A DNA stretch of 64,000 bases from Chryseobacterium sp. BLS98 (GTDB taxonomy: Bacteria > Bacteroidota > Bacteroidia > Flavobacteriales > Weeksellaceae): positions 930,001-994,000 of the forward strand of contig NZ_LFNF01000003.1 in the NCBI RefSeq assembly GCF_001045445.1. Reading direction: 5' to 3'. The stretch's first letter is position 1; each line of letters begins with the position of its first letter. The translations under genes and the position numbers were made by a program. Shown one piece after another: positions 9,819 to 18,795 of the stretch. The notes under the pieces are model-generated. The model was not told where the DNA came from, made no database searches, and saw only the letters and a program-made list of their open reading frames with translations.

Positions 9819-11051
9819 ATGGAAAACTCAAAGAAAAAAGCGGCCATCGGCTTCATATTTATTACCTTACTGATTGATATTACAGGCTGGGGAATTATTA
9901 TTCCTGTGGTTCCCAAATTAATTGAGGAACTGATTCATGCTGATATCAGTGAAGCGGCAAAATATGGCGGATGGCTGGGTTTTGCCTATGCATTTACTCA
10001 GTTTATCTTTTCTCCTGTAGTAGGAAACCTGAGTGACAAATACGGAAGAAGGCCCATTATCCTGATCTCGCTTTTTGGTTTTGCTGTGGACTATATTTTC
10101 CTGGCGCTTGCCCCTACCATCTGGTGGCTTTTCCTGGGAAGAATTATTGCAGGGATCACTGGAGCCAGTGTAACAACAGCCAGTGCTTATATTGCAGATA
10201 TTTCTACGGATGAAGACAGAGCCAAAAACTTTGGTCTTATTGGGGCAGCTTTTGGTCTTGGATTCATTATTGGACCTGTATTGGGAGGTGTTTTAGGACA
10301 TTATGGAGCAAGAGTGCCTTTCTATGCGGCTGCAGGATTATGTATCCTGAATTTCCTTTACGGTTATTTCATTCTTCCTGAAAGTTTGGATAAAGATAAA
10401 AGAAGAGAATTCGACTGGAAGCGTGCCAATCCTGTTGGCTCATTTAAGTTTTTAGGTAAGCATCCCGAGATTTCCGGGCTTATTGTTGCCCTTATCCTGA
10501 TTTATATTGCCGGTCATGCCGTTCAAAGTAACTGGAGCTTTTTTACGATGTATAAGTTCAACTGGACAGAAAGAATGGTGGGAATTTCATTAGGAGTAGT
10601 GGGCCTATTGGTCGGTTTGGTTCAGGGGGTTCTCATACGTTGGACAACTCCGAAACTGGGTGAACAGAAAAGTATTTATTACGGGCTTGCCCTTTATGCG
10701 ATAGGAATGCTTCTTTTTGCTTTTGCCACACAGGGGTGGATGATGTTCGCATTTTTGGTTCCTTACTGTTTGGGTGGGATCTGCGGGCCTGCACTTCAGT
10801 CGGTGATCACGAAAAGTGTTCCTTCCAACGAACAGGGAGAGCTTCAGGGAGCATTAACCAGTTTAATGAGTGCTACTTCCATCATCGGGCCGCCGCTGAT
10901 GACCAATCTGTTCTACTTTTTTACCCATGATGAAGCTCCATTTGAATTTTCAGGAGCCCCGTTCTTCCTGGCATTTATTTTAATGGCAGTAAGTGTAGTA
11001 ATGACTTATTATGCTTTTCAGAAAAAGAATAAAAAAGCTGAACTAAAGTGA
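9819..11051 (+). CDS. TCR/Tet-family MFS efflux transporter
   Basis: A 410-residue MFS protein with 12 predicted helices. The first cytoplasmic loop is [16 protein letters not shown] (MFS motif A) and TM4-5 carry [22 protein letters not shown], close to the class of TetA drug/H+ antiporters. It probably exports a small hydrophobic compound. The closeness to tetracycline pumps is at family level only and does not show resistance. A TAnnTTTG box (TAATTTTG, 9804-9811) ends seven bases before the ATG, so the transcript may have almost no leader. The AraC regulator gene follows after 47 bases with its own promoter-like sequence. Confidence 0.85.
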   Translation: MENSKKKAAIGFIFITLLIDITGWGIIIPVVPKLIEELIHADISEAAKYGGWLGFAYAFTQFIFSPVVGNLSDKYGRRPIILISLFGFAVDYIFLALAPTIWWLFLGRIIAGITGASVTTASAYIADISTDEDRAKNFGLIGAAFGLGFIIGPVLGGVLGHYGARVPFYAAAGLCILNFLYGYFILPESLDKDKRREFDWKRANPVGSFKFLGKHPEISGLIVALILIYIAGHAVQSNWSFFTMYKFNWTERMVGISLGVVGLLVGLVQGVLIRWTTPKLGEQKSIYYGLALYAIGMLLFAFATQGWMMFAFLVPYCLGGICGPALQSVITKSVPSNEQGELQGALTSLMSATSIIGPPLMTNLFYFFTHDEAPFEFSGAPFFLAFILMAVSVVMTYYAFQKKNKKAELK

Positions 11052-11058
11052 TGTTAAA

Positions 11059-11088
11059 TTGGGAATGTTTAAAGATGAATTAATTTTG
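11059..11088 (+). promoter_or_regulatory. Promoter of the AraC regulator gene
   Basis: TTG at 11059-11061, a 19-base spacer, and TAATTTTG at 11081-11088, a good Bacteroidota match. The start codon is 10 bases after the box. Confidence 0.55.
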
Positions 11089-11098
11089 AATAAGTCTT

Positions 11099-11998
11099 AT
11101 GAGCCGTATCCCTCAATATAAACCCAACGACTTTAAACCGATCCTTGACATAGACTGGACTGAGAAAAGTGCAGCTAAAAAAGAAGTGAACGATTTTTTT
11201 ATAGAACCGCTTCATGTTCTTAAAAATGCCAAGACACCGTCTCAGCCACACCGGAAAACGGTTAATGATTTTATATTCATCAGAAAAGGGAGTATAGAAA
11301 AAATGGTATGCTCCAGCCTGTATGAGGTAGAAGAAGGAATGATCATGCTGCTGCCCCCGCATAAGATCCGGACATTTATCCATCACACTCCAGATGTAGA
11401 AGGGTTTTACTGCCATTTTTCCAATGAGTTCATCGCAGAAGGTCCCGGTCTGAAATATTTGCAGGATATCCTGAACCATGCTGATATTATTTACAATCCG
11501 ACCTTGGTTTTTGATGATGAGCATCGTGAGAGAGTTTTCCTGATTCTTCAGCAGATGGAAACTCTTTATCATGAAAATCAAAGTTTGGATCTTATCAGAC
11601 TTTATCTTTTTACGCTATTGGGAGAGATCCGGCATTTTATAGAAAAGCTTCCACGCCCGAACCTTTCTTTAAATGAAACGCTAGTATTCCGTTTCCGGAA
11701 GCTGATCACCAGCCAGATACAAAGTCTGCATTCAGTAAAGGAATATGCTGATCTACTTAATGTTTCGCCTAATCATCTGAATAAATCCGTTAAAAATGCT
11801 ACAGGCAAAACAGCCTCGGAAATTATCAACGAATCTTTATTAATGGAAGCCAAAGCCCTTCTTTCATTATCTCACCTTTCTGTATCGGAGATTGCTTTTG
11901 CATTGGGGGTAGATGATGTTTCCTATTTTTCCCGCTTTTTCAAAAAACATAGTGGAATAAGCCCTTCGGATTATAGAAAAAAGATTGATTTGTCCTAA
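11099..11998 (+). CDS. AraC-family transcriptional regulator
   Basis: A 299-residue protein. The N-terminal part (about 1-180) is a cupin-like sensor (HRKTVNDFIFIRKGS, EEGMIMLLPPHKIRTF). The C-terminal 100 residues form the double HTH of AraC/XylS proteins: VKEYADLLNVSPNHLNKSVKN as the first HTH and VSEIAFALGVDDVSYFSRFFKKHSGISPSDYRK as the conserved second. It likely activates the next two genes (outer-membrane protein and DoxX protein), which follow in the same direction. The inducer is unknown. Confidence 0.88.
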   Translation: MSRIPQYKPNDFKPILDIDWTEKSAAKKEVNDFFIEPLHVLKNAKTPSQPHRKTVNDFIFIRKGSIEKMVCSSLYEVEEGMIMLLPPHKIRTFIHHTPDVEGFYCHFSNEFIAEGPGLKYLQDILNHADIIYNPTLVFDDEHRERVFLILQQMETLYHENQSLDLIRLYLFTLLGEIRHFIEKLPRPNLSLNETLVFRFRKLITSQIQSLHSVKEYADLLNVSPNHLNKSVKNATGKTASEIINESLLMEAKALLSLSHLSVSEIAFALGVDDVSYFSRFFKKHSGISPSDYRKKIDLS

Positions 11999-12073
11999 TA
12001 ATAGATTTATCTGTTCTAACCCTATTCTTTTGTATTCCGGAATTTTGTGGATATAATTGATGATGGTTAAAAC

Positions 12074-12730
12074 ATGAAAAAAATACTATTTCTGACAGTT
12101 GGTCTATTTCCTTTGCTGTTCAGTTCCCAGAATAATATTCAGACCTCAAATCCTCCTGTTGTATTTGAAGCCTTAGTAGGAAATAAAGGTTTAGCTTCCC
12201 AAATGACGATTAATAAAAACTTTGAAGGAAGTAAGAAATTAGGTTTCTTTAGTGTGGCCAATATCTCCTCGAAATGGTCGGAAGATCATTCTAAAGATGC
12301 TATGATTCAGGCCAATATTACTTTTGAGGTTATTAAAAATCTGCGTCTTGTCGGGGGTTCTCACTATACTCCCAATACTGGTCTGCGACCTACTGCCGGG
12401 TTTATCTACTCTAAAAATTTTAATGATTTCTTATTGGTTGTTAATCCAAGATTTATCGGGTTTTCCAAAAGCAGTATTGCCGAAGGTTTTATCATGATGG
12501 AATATAAACCTAAGATTAGTGAGAACTGGAAGGGGTATTCAAGAATTCAGGGACTGTATTCCGAAACGATAAAAGATGGGGAACATGCTCGCAGTTACCT
12601 GATGCTGAGACTCGGGTTGAGTCATAGGTTCATCACTTTTGGTGTGGGAGCCAACTTTGACAGCTATGGACCGTTTAAAGACAGCAAGCAGAATTACGGA
12701 GTATTTGCAGCTGCCAGATTATTCAACTGA
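12074..12730 (+). CDS. Predicted outer-membrane beta-barrel protein
   Basis: A 218-residue protein with a signal peptide (MKKILFLTVGLFPLLFSSQ) and no lipobox. The rest alternates short amphipathic strands rich in aromatic and Gly/Ser residues and ends in Phe-Asn, features of small outer-membrane barrels. I do not recognise a named family. It sits 19 bases before the DoxX gene and downstream of the AraC regulator, so the three may form one regulon. Confidence 0.6.
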   Translation: MKKILFLTVGLFPLLFSSQNNIQTSNPPVVFEALVGNKGLASQMTINKNFEGSKKLGFFSVANISSKWSEDHSKDAMIQANITFEVIKNLRLVGGSHYTPNTGLRPTAGFIYSKNFNDFLLVVNPRFIGFSKSSIAEGFIMMEYKPKISENWKGYSRIQGLYSETIKDGEHARSYLMLRLGLSHRFITFGVGANFDSYGPFKDSKQNYGVFAAARLFN

Positions 12731-12749
12731 AAACATAATTTAAATCTTT

Positions 12750-13211
12750 ATGAAATATCTATTTTTTAAAACCAATGAAACATGGACCGGAACTTTCCTC
12801 AGATGGACCTTAAGTCTTGTCTTTATTCCACATGGACTTCAGAAAACATTCGGATTGTTCGGAGGAATGGGATTTTCCAAAACAATGGAAGTTTTTACCC
12901 ACGATCTGCATCTGCCTTCTGTAGTTGCCTTTACCGTAGTAATGGTCGAATTTTTGGGATCACTTCTGTTGCTTCTGGGTTTAGGAACAAAATTTTGGGC
13001 TTTATCATTTATCGGGTTATTGGCCGGAATTATGCTGACCACCCATATTGAGAACGGTTTTTTTATGAACTGGTTCGGAACCCAGAAAGGGGAGGGCTGC
13101 CAGTTTGATATTCTGGCTATTGGAATTGCTTTGGCTTTACTGGTTGAAGGAGCTGGAAAACTATCAATCGATGGACAGATTTTTAGCAGAAGAAATAATT
13201 TAACAAATTAA
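12750..13211 (+). CDS. DoxX-family membrane protein
   Basis: A 153-residue protein with four predicted membrane helices. The start TFLRWTLSLVFIPHGLQKTFG and the second helix VVMVEFLGSLLLLLGLGTKFWAL are typical of DoxX/DoxD-like proteins. The family is widespread and its molecular role is poorly defined; some members act in redox or stress responses. It is likely co-transcribed with the preceding outer-membrane gene under the AraC regulator. Confidence 0.8.
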   Translation: MKYLFFKTNETWTGTFLRWTLSLVFIPHGLQKTFGLFGGMGFSKTMEVFTHDLHLPSVVAFTVVMVEFLGSLLLLLGLGTKFWALSFIGLLAGIMLTTHIENGFFMNWFGTQKGEGCQFDILAIGIALALLVEGAGKLSIDGQIFSRRNNLTN

Positions 13212-13253
13212 CCAAAAGTTGAGGCTATAGATGAAATGGATATCTAAGATGCT

Positions 13254-13281
13254 AAAAAAAGGGAAGCCCTTAAAGCTTCCC
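13254..13281 (-). terminator. Intrinsic terminator of the lipoprotein gene (minus strand)
   Basis: Read on the minus strand, GGGAAGC (13281-13275) and GCTTCCC (13267-13261) form a 7-bp stem followed by seven T. Confidence 0.8.
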
Positions 13282-13317
13282 ATCTTCTATTGAAAAATAT
13301 AATGAATGTTTAAATTT

Positions 13318-14262
13318 TTACGGATACAGTGATTTTGTTCCGTTGCTTACCACATTGCTCCCCAATCCGGAGAATGATACAGAGAAATTGCTTGAATTAA
13401 AGCTTAAAGAACCTACAGGAGTACACAATCCAAGCGCATATCTGCACTGGCCGTAAGCTCCGGTTCTTTTTGTCACTTTACTTTCGCTTTTTGCTTTACC
13501 AAGGCTGATATTTCCCCAGTCACTTACATCCACATTGGAAACTGTAGAACCAGAATAGTAAATAGTGATCTGGTAGCCGATTTCACCTCTTTTAGAACCC
13601 CAAAGCCAGTTGGCGGTCCACCATTGTTTGTACCATTTTGAAGCTACCTTAGCCTGAGAATCGATAGGAGAAGTTTCAGAATTTCCCCTTGTGTCCATCA
13701 TGACAAGGCCCGCAAATACGTTATCCCAGATAATTCCTGTCTCATTGTAAAAGCATAGCGAGGTGAACTGCTCTCCCTTGTAATTCCAGGAAATTTCAAG
13801 GACTTCAGATCCTGTTTTGATTTGCTCTGAAGCAGCTTCTTTCAACCCTTTCTGAGCTTCGGATAATTGGTCACCTGAGAATAATGTCCCGATTTTTCCT
13901 ACTTTTACTGTTTCAGGGGCAAGGATATTTCCTTCTGCTGTAAACTGGTCTCTGTCTGAAATAAGATCCTGGGAAATTTCAATGCCTCTCTGCGTAGAAA
14001 GTTTTCCCAGAACGGTAATTCCAGTGATCTGAAGATCGTTTTTCAAATACTGTTCAAGGTTTTTCTTTGAATCGTTAATCTGAGTCTGAACATTATCCGG
14101 AACAGCCTTTAATCCCGGAGTAATTTCCTTTTTCAGATCAGAAGCGGAAACTTTGGCGGCAGGAGACTCCTGTGGCATTTCGCTGCTTTCATCCTGGCAG
14201 GCAGTAAGCGTTAATACCGATATAACGGTAAAAAGCTTAAAGGTGGTTACAAGTTTTTTCAT
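13318..14262 (-). CDS. Predicted lipoprotein of unknown function
   Basis: A 314-residue protein whose N-terminus is a lipoprotein signal (MKKLVTTFKLF...LTLTACQD), the Cys at about residue 22 being the lipidation site. The next 20 residues are Ser/Glu-rich, as expected for a linker. The remainder is soluble, with a Trp-rich segment (SKWYKQWWTANWLWGS) and a Ser/Gly-rich, beta-prone C-terminus. I recognise no domain. It is monocistronic, has its own terminator, and an AT-rich upstream region. Confidence 0.7.
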   Translation of the reverse strand: MKKLVTTFKLFTVISVLTLTACQDESSEMPQESPAAKVSASDLKKEITPGLKAVPDNVQTQINDSKKNLEQYLKNDLQITGITVLGKLSTQRGIEISQDLISDRDQFTAEGNILAPETVKVGKIGTLFSGDQLSEAQKGLKEAASEQIKTGSEVLEISWNYKGEQFTSLCFYNETGIIWDNVFAGLVMMDTRGNSETSPIDSQAKVASKWYKQWWTANWLWGSKRGEIGYQITIYYSGSTVSNVDVSDWGNISLGKAKSESKVTKRTGAYGQCRYALGLCTPVGSLSFNSSNFSVSFSGLGSNVVSNGTKSLYP

Positions 14263-14636
14263 AATAAAAATATTTAATGGTTTTGTCTAATAAATATAGT
14301 AAAATTTATTATAAATCTCTATTTATTGAATTAAATATTTGTTAATTGAAAGTTGTGAAAATTTAATAAATCAATAAATAATTTGAAGTATAAAATATAT
14401 TATGGATGTCAACTGTGAATTTTGCTTTGCAAGTGAATAGTGAATTTCTTAAAGGTAAACATCAGAAAAAATTTAAGATCAATAGAGCGATTCTAGTTTG
14501 GCTTTCCATCCATAAAACTCACAAACCCTCAACTCCATAACCAGAATTCCGGAACATCCATTATCCAAAATCTTAAAATTTGTTTAAAATTTTAGTTTAC
14601 AGTAAATAAATGTATAATCTTTCGTAATTTTACCGA
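14263..14636. other. Intergenic region between the lipoprotein gene and tatA
   Basis: 374 AT-rich bases without a gene, between divergent transcription units. A dispersed repeat copy lies at 14408-14452. TAATTTTA at 14624-14631 is a near match to the -7 box just before tatA. Confidence 0.6.
14408..14452 (+). repeat. Dispersed GTGAATnnTGAATTTTGC repeat, copy 1
   Basis: TGTCAACTGTGAATTTTGC, then TTTGCAAGTGAATAGTGAAT. A second copy lies in reverse orientation at 33861-33900 and a partial one at 37253-37297. A small hairpin TTGC/GCAA forms the core. Confidence 0.65.
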
Positions 14637-14972
14637 ATGGAATTAAGCATTGGAGAAATGGCACTGATCGCGGTAGCGATTGTTGTATTATTCGGTCCGG
14701 ATAAACTCCCTCAGATAGCGCGTGACTTAGGTGCAGGCGTTAGAAAAATGCGTGGAGCAGTGGAAGACATTAAAACCGAGATCATGAAGGAAACAGATAA
14801 CCCGGTTTCTGAGATCAAGCGCGAAATTGAGAAGGTGAAAGATGCGGCAAAAGACTTCAATCCCATGAAAGATATTGAAAAAGATATCGTAAAGGAGCCT
14901 TTAGCTTCCAATGAACCTCCCAAACTTAAGCCTGCCGATGATGAAACCTACGAAGGGCCTGTAAGCAGATAA
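14637..14972 (+). CDS. tatA: Twin-arginine translocase subunit TatA
   Basis: A 111-residue protein: one N-terminal membrane helix (MALIAVAIVVLFG), then the FGPDKLPQIARDLG hinge and amphipathic helix (KMRGAVEDIKTEI) diagnostic of TatA/TatE, then a charged tail. TatA oligomers form the pore for folded protein export. TatC is not in the window. The gene is followed after three bases by a PAP2 phosphatase gene and then a TPR gene, probably one transcript. Confidence 0.92.
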   Translation: MELSIGEMALIAVAIVVLFGPDKLPQIARDLGAGVRKMRGAVEDIKTEIMKETDNPVSEIKREIEKVKDAAKDFNPMKDIEKDIVKEPLASNEPPKLKPADDETYEGPVSR

Positions 14973-14975
14973 TTC

Positions 14976-15542
14976 ATGGAGGAGATCATTCAGGAAGATA
15001 AAAAGGTTTTTCTATACCTTAACAATTTGGGCGATTCCTCTTTCGACCAATTTTGGATGCTGATTTCCAGTACCTGGATCTGGGTACCGCTTTATGTCAT
15101 ATTCCTTTACTTTTTATATAAAAATTACAAATTAAAGTCTTTAATTTTCATCCTTATATTTATTGGACTTGGAGCTACGGTTTCCGATCAGCTGGCCAGT
15201 GTTTTCAAATACGGAGTAGCAAGGCTGAGGCCCTGTCATGATCCGAGTATAGAACATTATATGAGGATTGTGAAGTGTGGAGGACAGTACGGGTTTTATT
15301 CTGCCCATGCTTCCAATACTTTCTTTCTGGCCGCCTATTTAAGTATTTTATTAAAAAAGAAGCTCAATTGGTTTCCATATGCTATATTTGTATGGGCTGT
15401 GGTAGTTTCTTACAGCCGGATATATTTAGGAGTGCATTTCCCGATAGATATTTTGGTGGGGGCGTTTGTTGGATCTTTATTGGGAGTAATATTTGGAATA
15501 CTCGCCAAAAAAGTCATCAACAAACAAAATATACCTTCATGA
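14976..15542 (+). CDS. PAP2-family membrane phosphatase
   Basis: A 188-residue protein with five or six membrane helices and all three phosphatase motifs: KYGVARLRP (C1), the SAH core of YSAHASN (C2), and SRIYLGVHFPID (C3). These act on lipid phosphates such as undecaprenyl diphosphate or phosphatidic acid at the periplasmic face. Its stop codon overlaps the next start (ATGA at 15539-15542), so translation is likely coupled to the TPR gene. Confidence 0.88.
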   Translation: MEEIIQEDKKVFLYLNNLGDSSFDQFWMLISSTWIWVPLYVIFLYFLYKNYKLKSLIFILIFIGLGATVSDQLASVFKYGVARLRPCHDPSIEHYMRIVKCGGQYGFYSAHASNTFFLAAYLSILLKKKLNWFPYAIFVWAVVVSYSRIYLGVHFPIDILVGAFVGSLLGVIFGILAKKVINKQNIPS

Positions 15543-16351
15543 AAAAATCTTTATTATTGTCAGCATTCATATGCTCCTCATTTACACTTTACGCACAGGA
15601 CAAAACTAAAGCAGAAGAATGCTTTAAAAAAGCCGACTACAAATGTGCGGAAGAACAGTATACCAAACTTTTAGAAAAAGAACAGATTCAGAAGTACCAA
15701 TCTGAATATTACAATAATCTTGGTACAGCCCAAAGAAGGCTTGGAAAAACAGCGTTAGCTTTGAAATCATACGAATCTGCTATCAAAGCCAATCCTTTAT
15801 CGGCTCCTGTATATGCCAATCTTGCTTCTCTGAACAGCCAGAAAGGAAATAAAGTTAAGGCACTGGAGTATATCGCTACCGGTCTTAAAATAGATGCTAA
15901 AAATCCGGAATTTTATCTTACCCGTTCGAAAATTTATGACAGCCAGGGAAAAAAAGACCTTGCGCTGAGTGACCTCAAACAAATTCTGAGCTTTGCACCG
16001 GATAATATCTATGCCAAAACAGGATTAGCCAATCTGAAGAAAAATAACGGCGATCTGGAAGGTGCTCTGAAAGATTACAACCAGCTTATCTCAGAAAAAC
16101 CTGAATCACTTCTTTATAACGGAAGGGCGGATGTTTACCTTAAAATGAAAAAGCCCAAGGAAGCTCTTACAGACGTCAATAAAGCCATTTCCATAGATCC
16201 GAAATTTTCTAATTCTTATGTGACTAAGGCGTTGGTTTTATTTGATACGGCAAAGCCCAAAGAAGCTTGTGAAAACCTGGATAAGGCCGTGAGCTTAGGC
16301 TATGAAAAAGCTATTCTGGCCGATTATTATGCCAAGTGCGTGAAAAAATAA
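15539..16351 (+). CDS. Secreted tetratricopeptide-repeat protein
   Basis: A 270-residue protein with a signal peptide (MKKSLLLSAFICSSFTLYAQ) and about six TPR units between residues 30 and 260, for example YNNLGTAQRRLGKTALALKSYESAIKANP and NPEFYLTRSKIYDSQGKKDLALSDL. TPR arrays are protein-binding scaffolds. I place the start at the ATG overlapping the previous stop because it gives the signal peptide; the open frame extends further upstream, but only inside the phosphatase gene. Location periplasmic or surface. A very stable hairpin terminates the unit. Confidence 0.85.
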   Translation: MKKSLLLSAFICSSFTLYAQDKTKAEECFKKADYKCAEEQYTKLLEKEQIQKYQSEYYNNLGTAQRRLGKTALALKSYESAIKANPLSAPVYANLASLNSQKGNKVKALEYIATGLKIDAKNPEFYLTRSKIYDSQGKKDLALSDLKQILSFAPDNIYAKTGLANLKKNNGDLEGALKDYNQLISEKPESLLYNGRADVYLKMKKPKEALTDVNKAISIDPKFSNSYVTKALVLFDTAKPKEACENLDKAVSLGYEKAILADYYAKCVKK

Positions 16352-16364
16352 TTTTTTAATTATA

Positions 16365-16401
16365 AGTTCCGGGCCCGGCATGAAATGCCGGGCCCGGAAC
16401 T
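16365..16401 (+). terminator. Long GC-rich hairpin after the TPR gene
   Basis: A perfect 17-bp stem, 16365-16381 against 16385-16401, with loop GAA. The arms contain TTCCGGGCCCGGCAT. Only four T follow shortly after. Probable terminator of the tatA unit. Confidence 0.75.
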
Positions 16402-16488
16402 GTTTTATCAGACAGGAAGAGCCCAATAAATTCTTAAGATAAAGTTGTTTCTGAATGATTTTTTGAATTTTAAATTGAAGATATAAAC

Positions 16489-16947
16489 ATGTTAAACATT
16501 GTTCTTATAGAACCCGAAATACCTAATAATACAGGAAATATCGGAAGGTTATGCGTAGGTACGGAAAGCAGATTGCATCTCGTTCATCCGTTTGGATTTG
16601 TGATTAATGACAAGAACCTGAAAAGATCGGGATTGGATTACTGGGTACATCTTGACGTTACAGAATACGCCAATGTTGAAGAATGGATGGAGAATATTCC
16701 CGATCCGTCACGTGTTTTCCTGATGAGTTCGCATGCTGAAAAATCGTATCTTGAAAATGATTTTCAGGATGGTGACTGGCTGGTTTTCGGCAAAGAAAGT
16801 GTCGGGTTGAGTAAAGAAGTTCTGGAGCAGTTTGAAAATCACCTGACCATTCCGATGTCAAAATTAATCCGGAGCTTTAATATTGCCAATTCCGTTGCAT
16901 TTGTAATAGGTGAGGCAAAAAGACAGATTGGTTTGCAGATTAAGTAA
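16489..16947 (+). CDS. trmL: tRNA (cytidine/uridine-2'-O-)-methyltransferase TrmL
   Basis: A 152-residue SPOUT methyltransferase. The start MLNIVLIEPEIPNNTGNIGRLC and the knot motifs VFGKESVGLS and IPMSKLIRSFNIANSVAFVIGE are those of TrmL (YibK), which methylates the ribose at position 34 of tRNA-Leu. Length agrees with E. coli TrmL (157). It is convergent with rlmH, another SPOUT enzyme. Confidence 0.92.
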   Translation: MLNIVLIEPEIPNNTGNIGRLCVGTESRLHLVHPFGFVINDKNLKRSGLDYWVHLDVTEYANVEEWMENIPDPSRVFLMSSHAEKSYLENDFQDGDWLVFGKESVGLSKEVLEQFENHLTIPMSKLIRSFNIANSVAFVIGEAKRQIGLQIK

Positions 16948-16969
16948 GAATAAAGTTTAACAGATAGAT

Positions 16970-17443
16970 TTAATCATTATGGTAGGGCTTTCCCTGTAAA
17001 ATCTGGTCGGCACGGTATAGCTGTTCCACAATGAATAAGCGGATCATCTGATGGGTAAATGTCATTTTTGAAAGTGACATTTTTTCATTGGCCCGGTTGT
17101 AAATGTCTTCAGAAAAACCATACGCTCCTCCGATAAGGATGTGGACTTTTTTTACTGAAGAATTCATCCAGTTATCGATTTTCTGGGCAAATTCGCGGCT
17201 GGTAAACTGTTTTCCTTTTTCATCCAGTATTACAACCAGGTCATTTTTGTCGATATAATTGAGAAACAGCTTGGATTCTTCCTTTTTCAAGAGATCAGGA
17301 GAAAGGTTTTTGGCATTTTTTACATCAGGAATTTCGGTGATTTCAAAATTCCAGTGCTTGGGAAGGCGGGTAAGGTAATAGCTGATTAAAGAGGTGATCT
17401 CCTTATCATCTGTTTTACCGATACAAAGTAAGCTGATTCTCAT
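16970..17443 (-). CDS. rlmH: 23S rRNA (pseudouridine1915-N3)-methyltransferase RlmH
   Basis: A 157-residue SPOUT enzyme methylating pseudouridine 1915 in helix 69 of 23S rRNA on assembled ribosomes. IGGAYGFSEDIYNRA is the SAM-binding knot, and the C-terminal FTHQMIRLFIVEQLYRADQILQGKPYHN is near-invariant in RlmH. Length matches the family (155-160). Confidence 0.95.
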   Translation of the reverse strand: MRISLLCIGKTDDKEITSLISYYLTRLPKHWNFEITEIPDVKNAKNLSPDLLKKEESKLFLNYIDKNDLVVILDEKGKQFTSREFAQKIDNWMNSSVKKVHILIGGAYGFSEDIYNRANEKMSLSKMTFTHQMIRLFIVEQLYRADQILQGKPYHND

Positions 17444-17670
17444 GTATAGAGGATTTCAAAAGGCAAAGATACCATTTTATGCCGGAAAACAGCTGAGACC
17501 GGTAAAGCCGGGCCGAAAATGTTAAAAATAGAAAAACCAATGATTTTCAGTATTTTCAATGTTTTGGGGATTTATTTTTTAAATTCTTTTCCTGTATATC
17601 ATTTATATTTATCTGCAGAAAAAGATCCATAGAACCATTAGAAAATTGCTATTTATTCATTCCTGCAGTA

Positions 17671-17703
17671 TTGAAATAAGGAAAAGGAAAATGTTTATAT
17701 TTG
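17671..17703 (+). promoter_or_regulatory. Promoter of the BrkB-family gene
   Basis: TTG at 17671-17673, a 22-base spacer, and TATATTTG at 17696-17703. Predicted transcription begins near 17708, giving an untranslated leader of about 80 bases. The rest of the 344-base gap 17444-17787 shows nothing else I can support. Confidence 0.55.
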
Positions 17704-17787
17704 TATAAAGACTTATTAAAACAGCTGAAGTTTCTTCTTATTAGAAGATATGCAGGAGGGTTTATTAAGTAAAAATACACCAAATAG

Positions 17788-18795
17788 ATGAATATAAAAG
17801 TTCCCAGATTTATACTGAAGATTCAAGAATTTTTTGACAGCATACATATTCCCGTTCTGGGAATATCGCTCTGGCAGATGTTCCAGATCTATATTTCCGG
17901 GATCTTTAAGGGAAATATCGGTAGAAAGGCAGCTGCCATTTCCTGGAGTTTTACCATCAGTTTGTTTCCTTTTCTGCTGTTCCTTCTTTCTGTTTTACCA
18001 TACATGCCGCATTATGATAAACTTCAGTTTTATATTTTCGAAGTTCTGATGCATAATGTTTTTCCCTCCAATATGGAAGGTGATGTAAGAGGATATATTG
18101 AAACCAATATCATCCCGAATATGAAAGGAATCAGTAATCTGACCATCGTTTTGGCATTGGTTTTTGCCACCAACGGAACCTTTTCACTGATCAACGGGTT
18201 TAATGAAAATTCAGATGAAAAGCTGACTGATGTAAAAGAATTTATCCTTTCGTTTTTTATAACAATAGGCTTTATTACCATTGTCTTTCTGGCTCTTTTC
18301 GGAGTGTATTATGTGGAGGTTGTAATGAAACTCTTTACACCGGCATATGATATTTCCTGGCTGGTGAATAACCTTTCCAAAATCATTGGGTTTGTCTCTT
18401 TTCCGCTGTTTTATTTTATTCTTCTGACGCTTTTTTACTGGCTGGGAACAGTCAAGATTGCCAGATTCAGGCAGGCGGTACCCGGAGCTATTTTAACGAC
18501 AGTCCTGTTTGTTCTGACTACCTATATTTTTGCGATCTATGTAAAAGATATTGCAAGATATAACGTTCTTTATGGATCTATCGGAAGTATGATCTTATTA
18601 ATGGTCTGGGTTAATGTGAATGTTTATCTTCTGCTGTTTGGAAACGAACTCAACATGGCACTCAGAAAACTCAGAATCGAAAAGCTGCTGTCTGATGAAA
18701 TCAAGAAAGAAGCGGTTCATTATCATGCACCGGTCACAGAACCTAATCTGGAAAGTGACGAAGAGCACAAAAGAAAGCTTGATGAAAAGAAATAA
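17788..18795 (+). CDS. YihY/BrkB-family inner-membrane protein
   Basis: A 335-residue protein with about six membrane helices. GNIGRKAAAISWSFTISLFPFLLFLLSVLPY near the N-terminus and YGSIGSMILLMVWVNVNVYLLLFGNELNMAL near the end are typical of the YihY (formerly RNase BN) family. The family's molecular role is unknown; the old RNase BN label is wrong. The C-terminal 40 residues are charged and cytoplasmic. Its stop directly abuts the stop of nhaA on the other strand, with no room for a separate terminator. Confidence 0.85.
   Translation: MNIKVPRFILKIQEFFDSIHIPVLGISLWQMFQIYISGIFKGNIGRKAAAISWSFTISLFPFLLFLLSVLPYMPHYDKLQFYIFEVLMHNVFPSNMEGDVRGYIETNIIPNMKGISNLTIVLALVFATNGTFSLINGFNENSDEKLTDVKEFILSFFITIGFITIVFLALFGVYYVEVVMKLFTPAYDISWLVNNLSKIIGFVSFPLFYFILLTLFYWLGTVKIARFRQAVPGAILTTVLFVLTTYIFAIYVKDIARYNVLYGSIGSMILLMVWVNVNVYLLLFGNELNMALRKLRIEKLLSDEIKKEAVHYHAPVTEPNLESDEEHKRKLDEKK

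Noticed and set aside
11069..11581. Long open frame opposite the AraC gene
   Set aside because: Shadow of the coding strand; the AraC protein on the plus strand has clear domain motifs.
15275..15538. N-terminal extension of the TPR protein
   Set aside because: The extended frame overlaps the phosphatase gene; the ATG at 15539 gives a signal peptide and the classic ATGA overlap.
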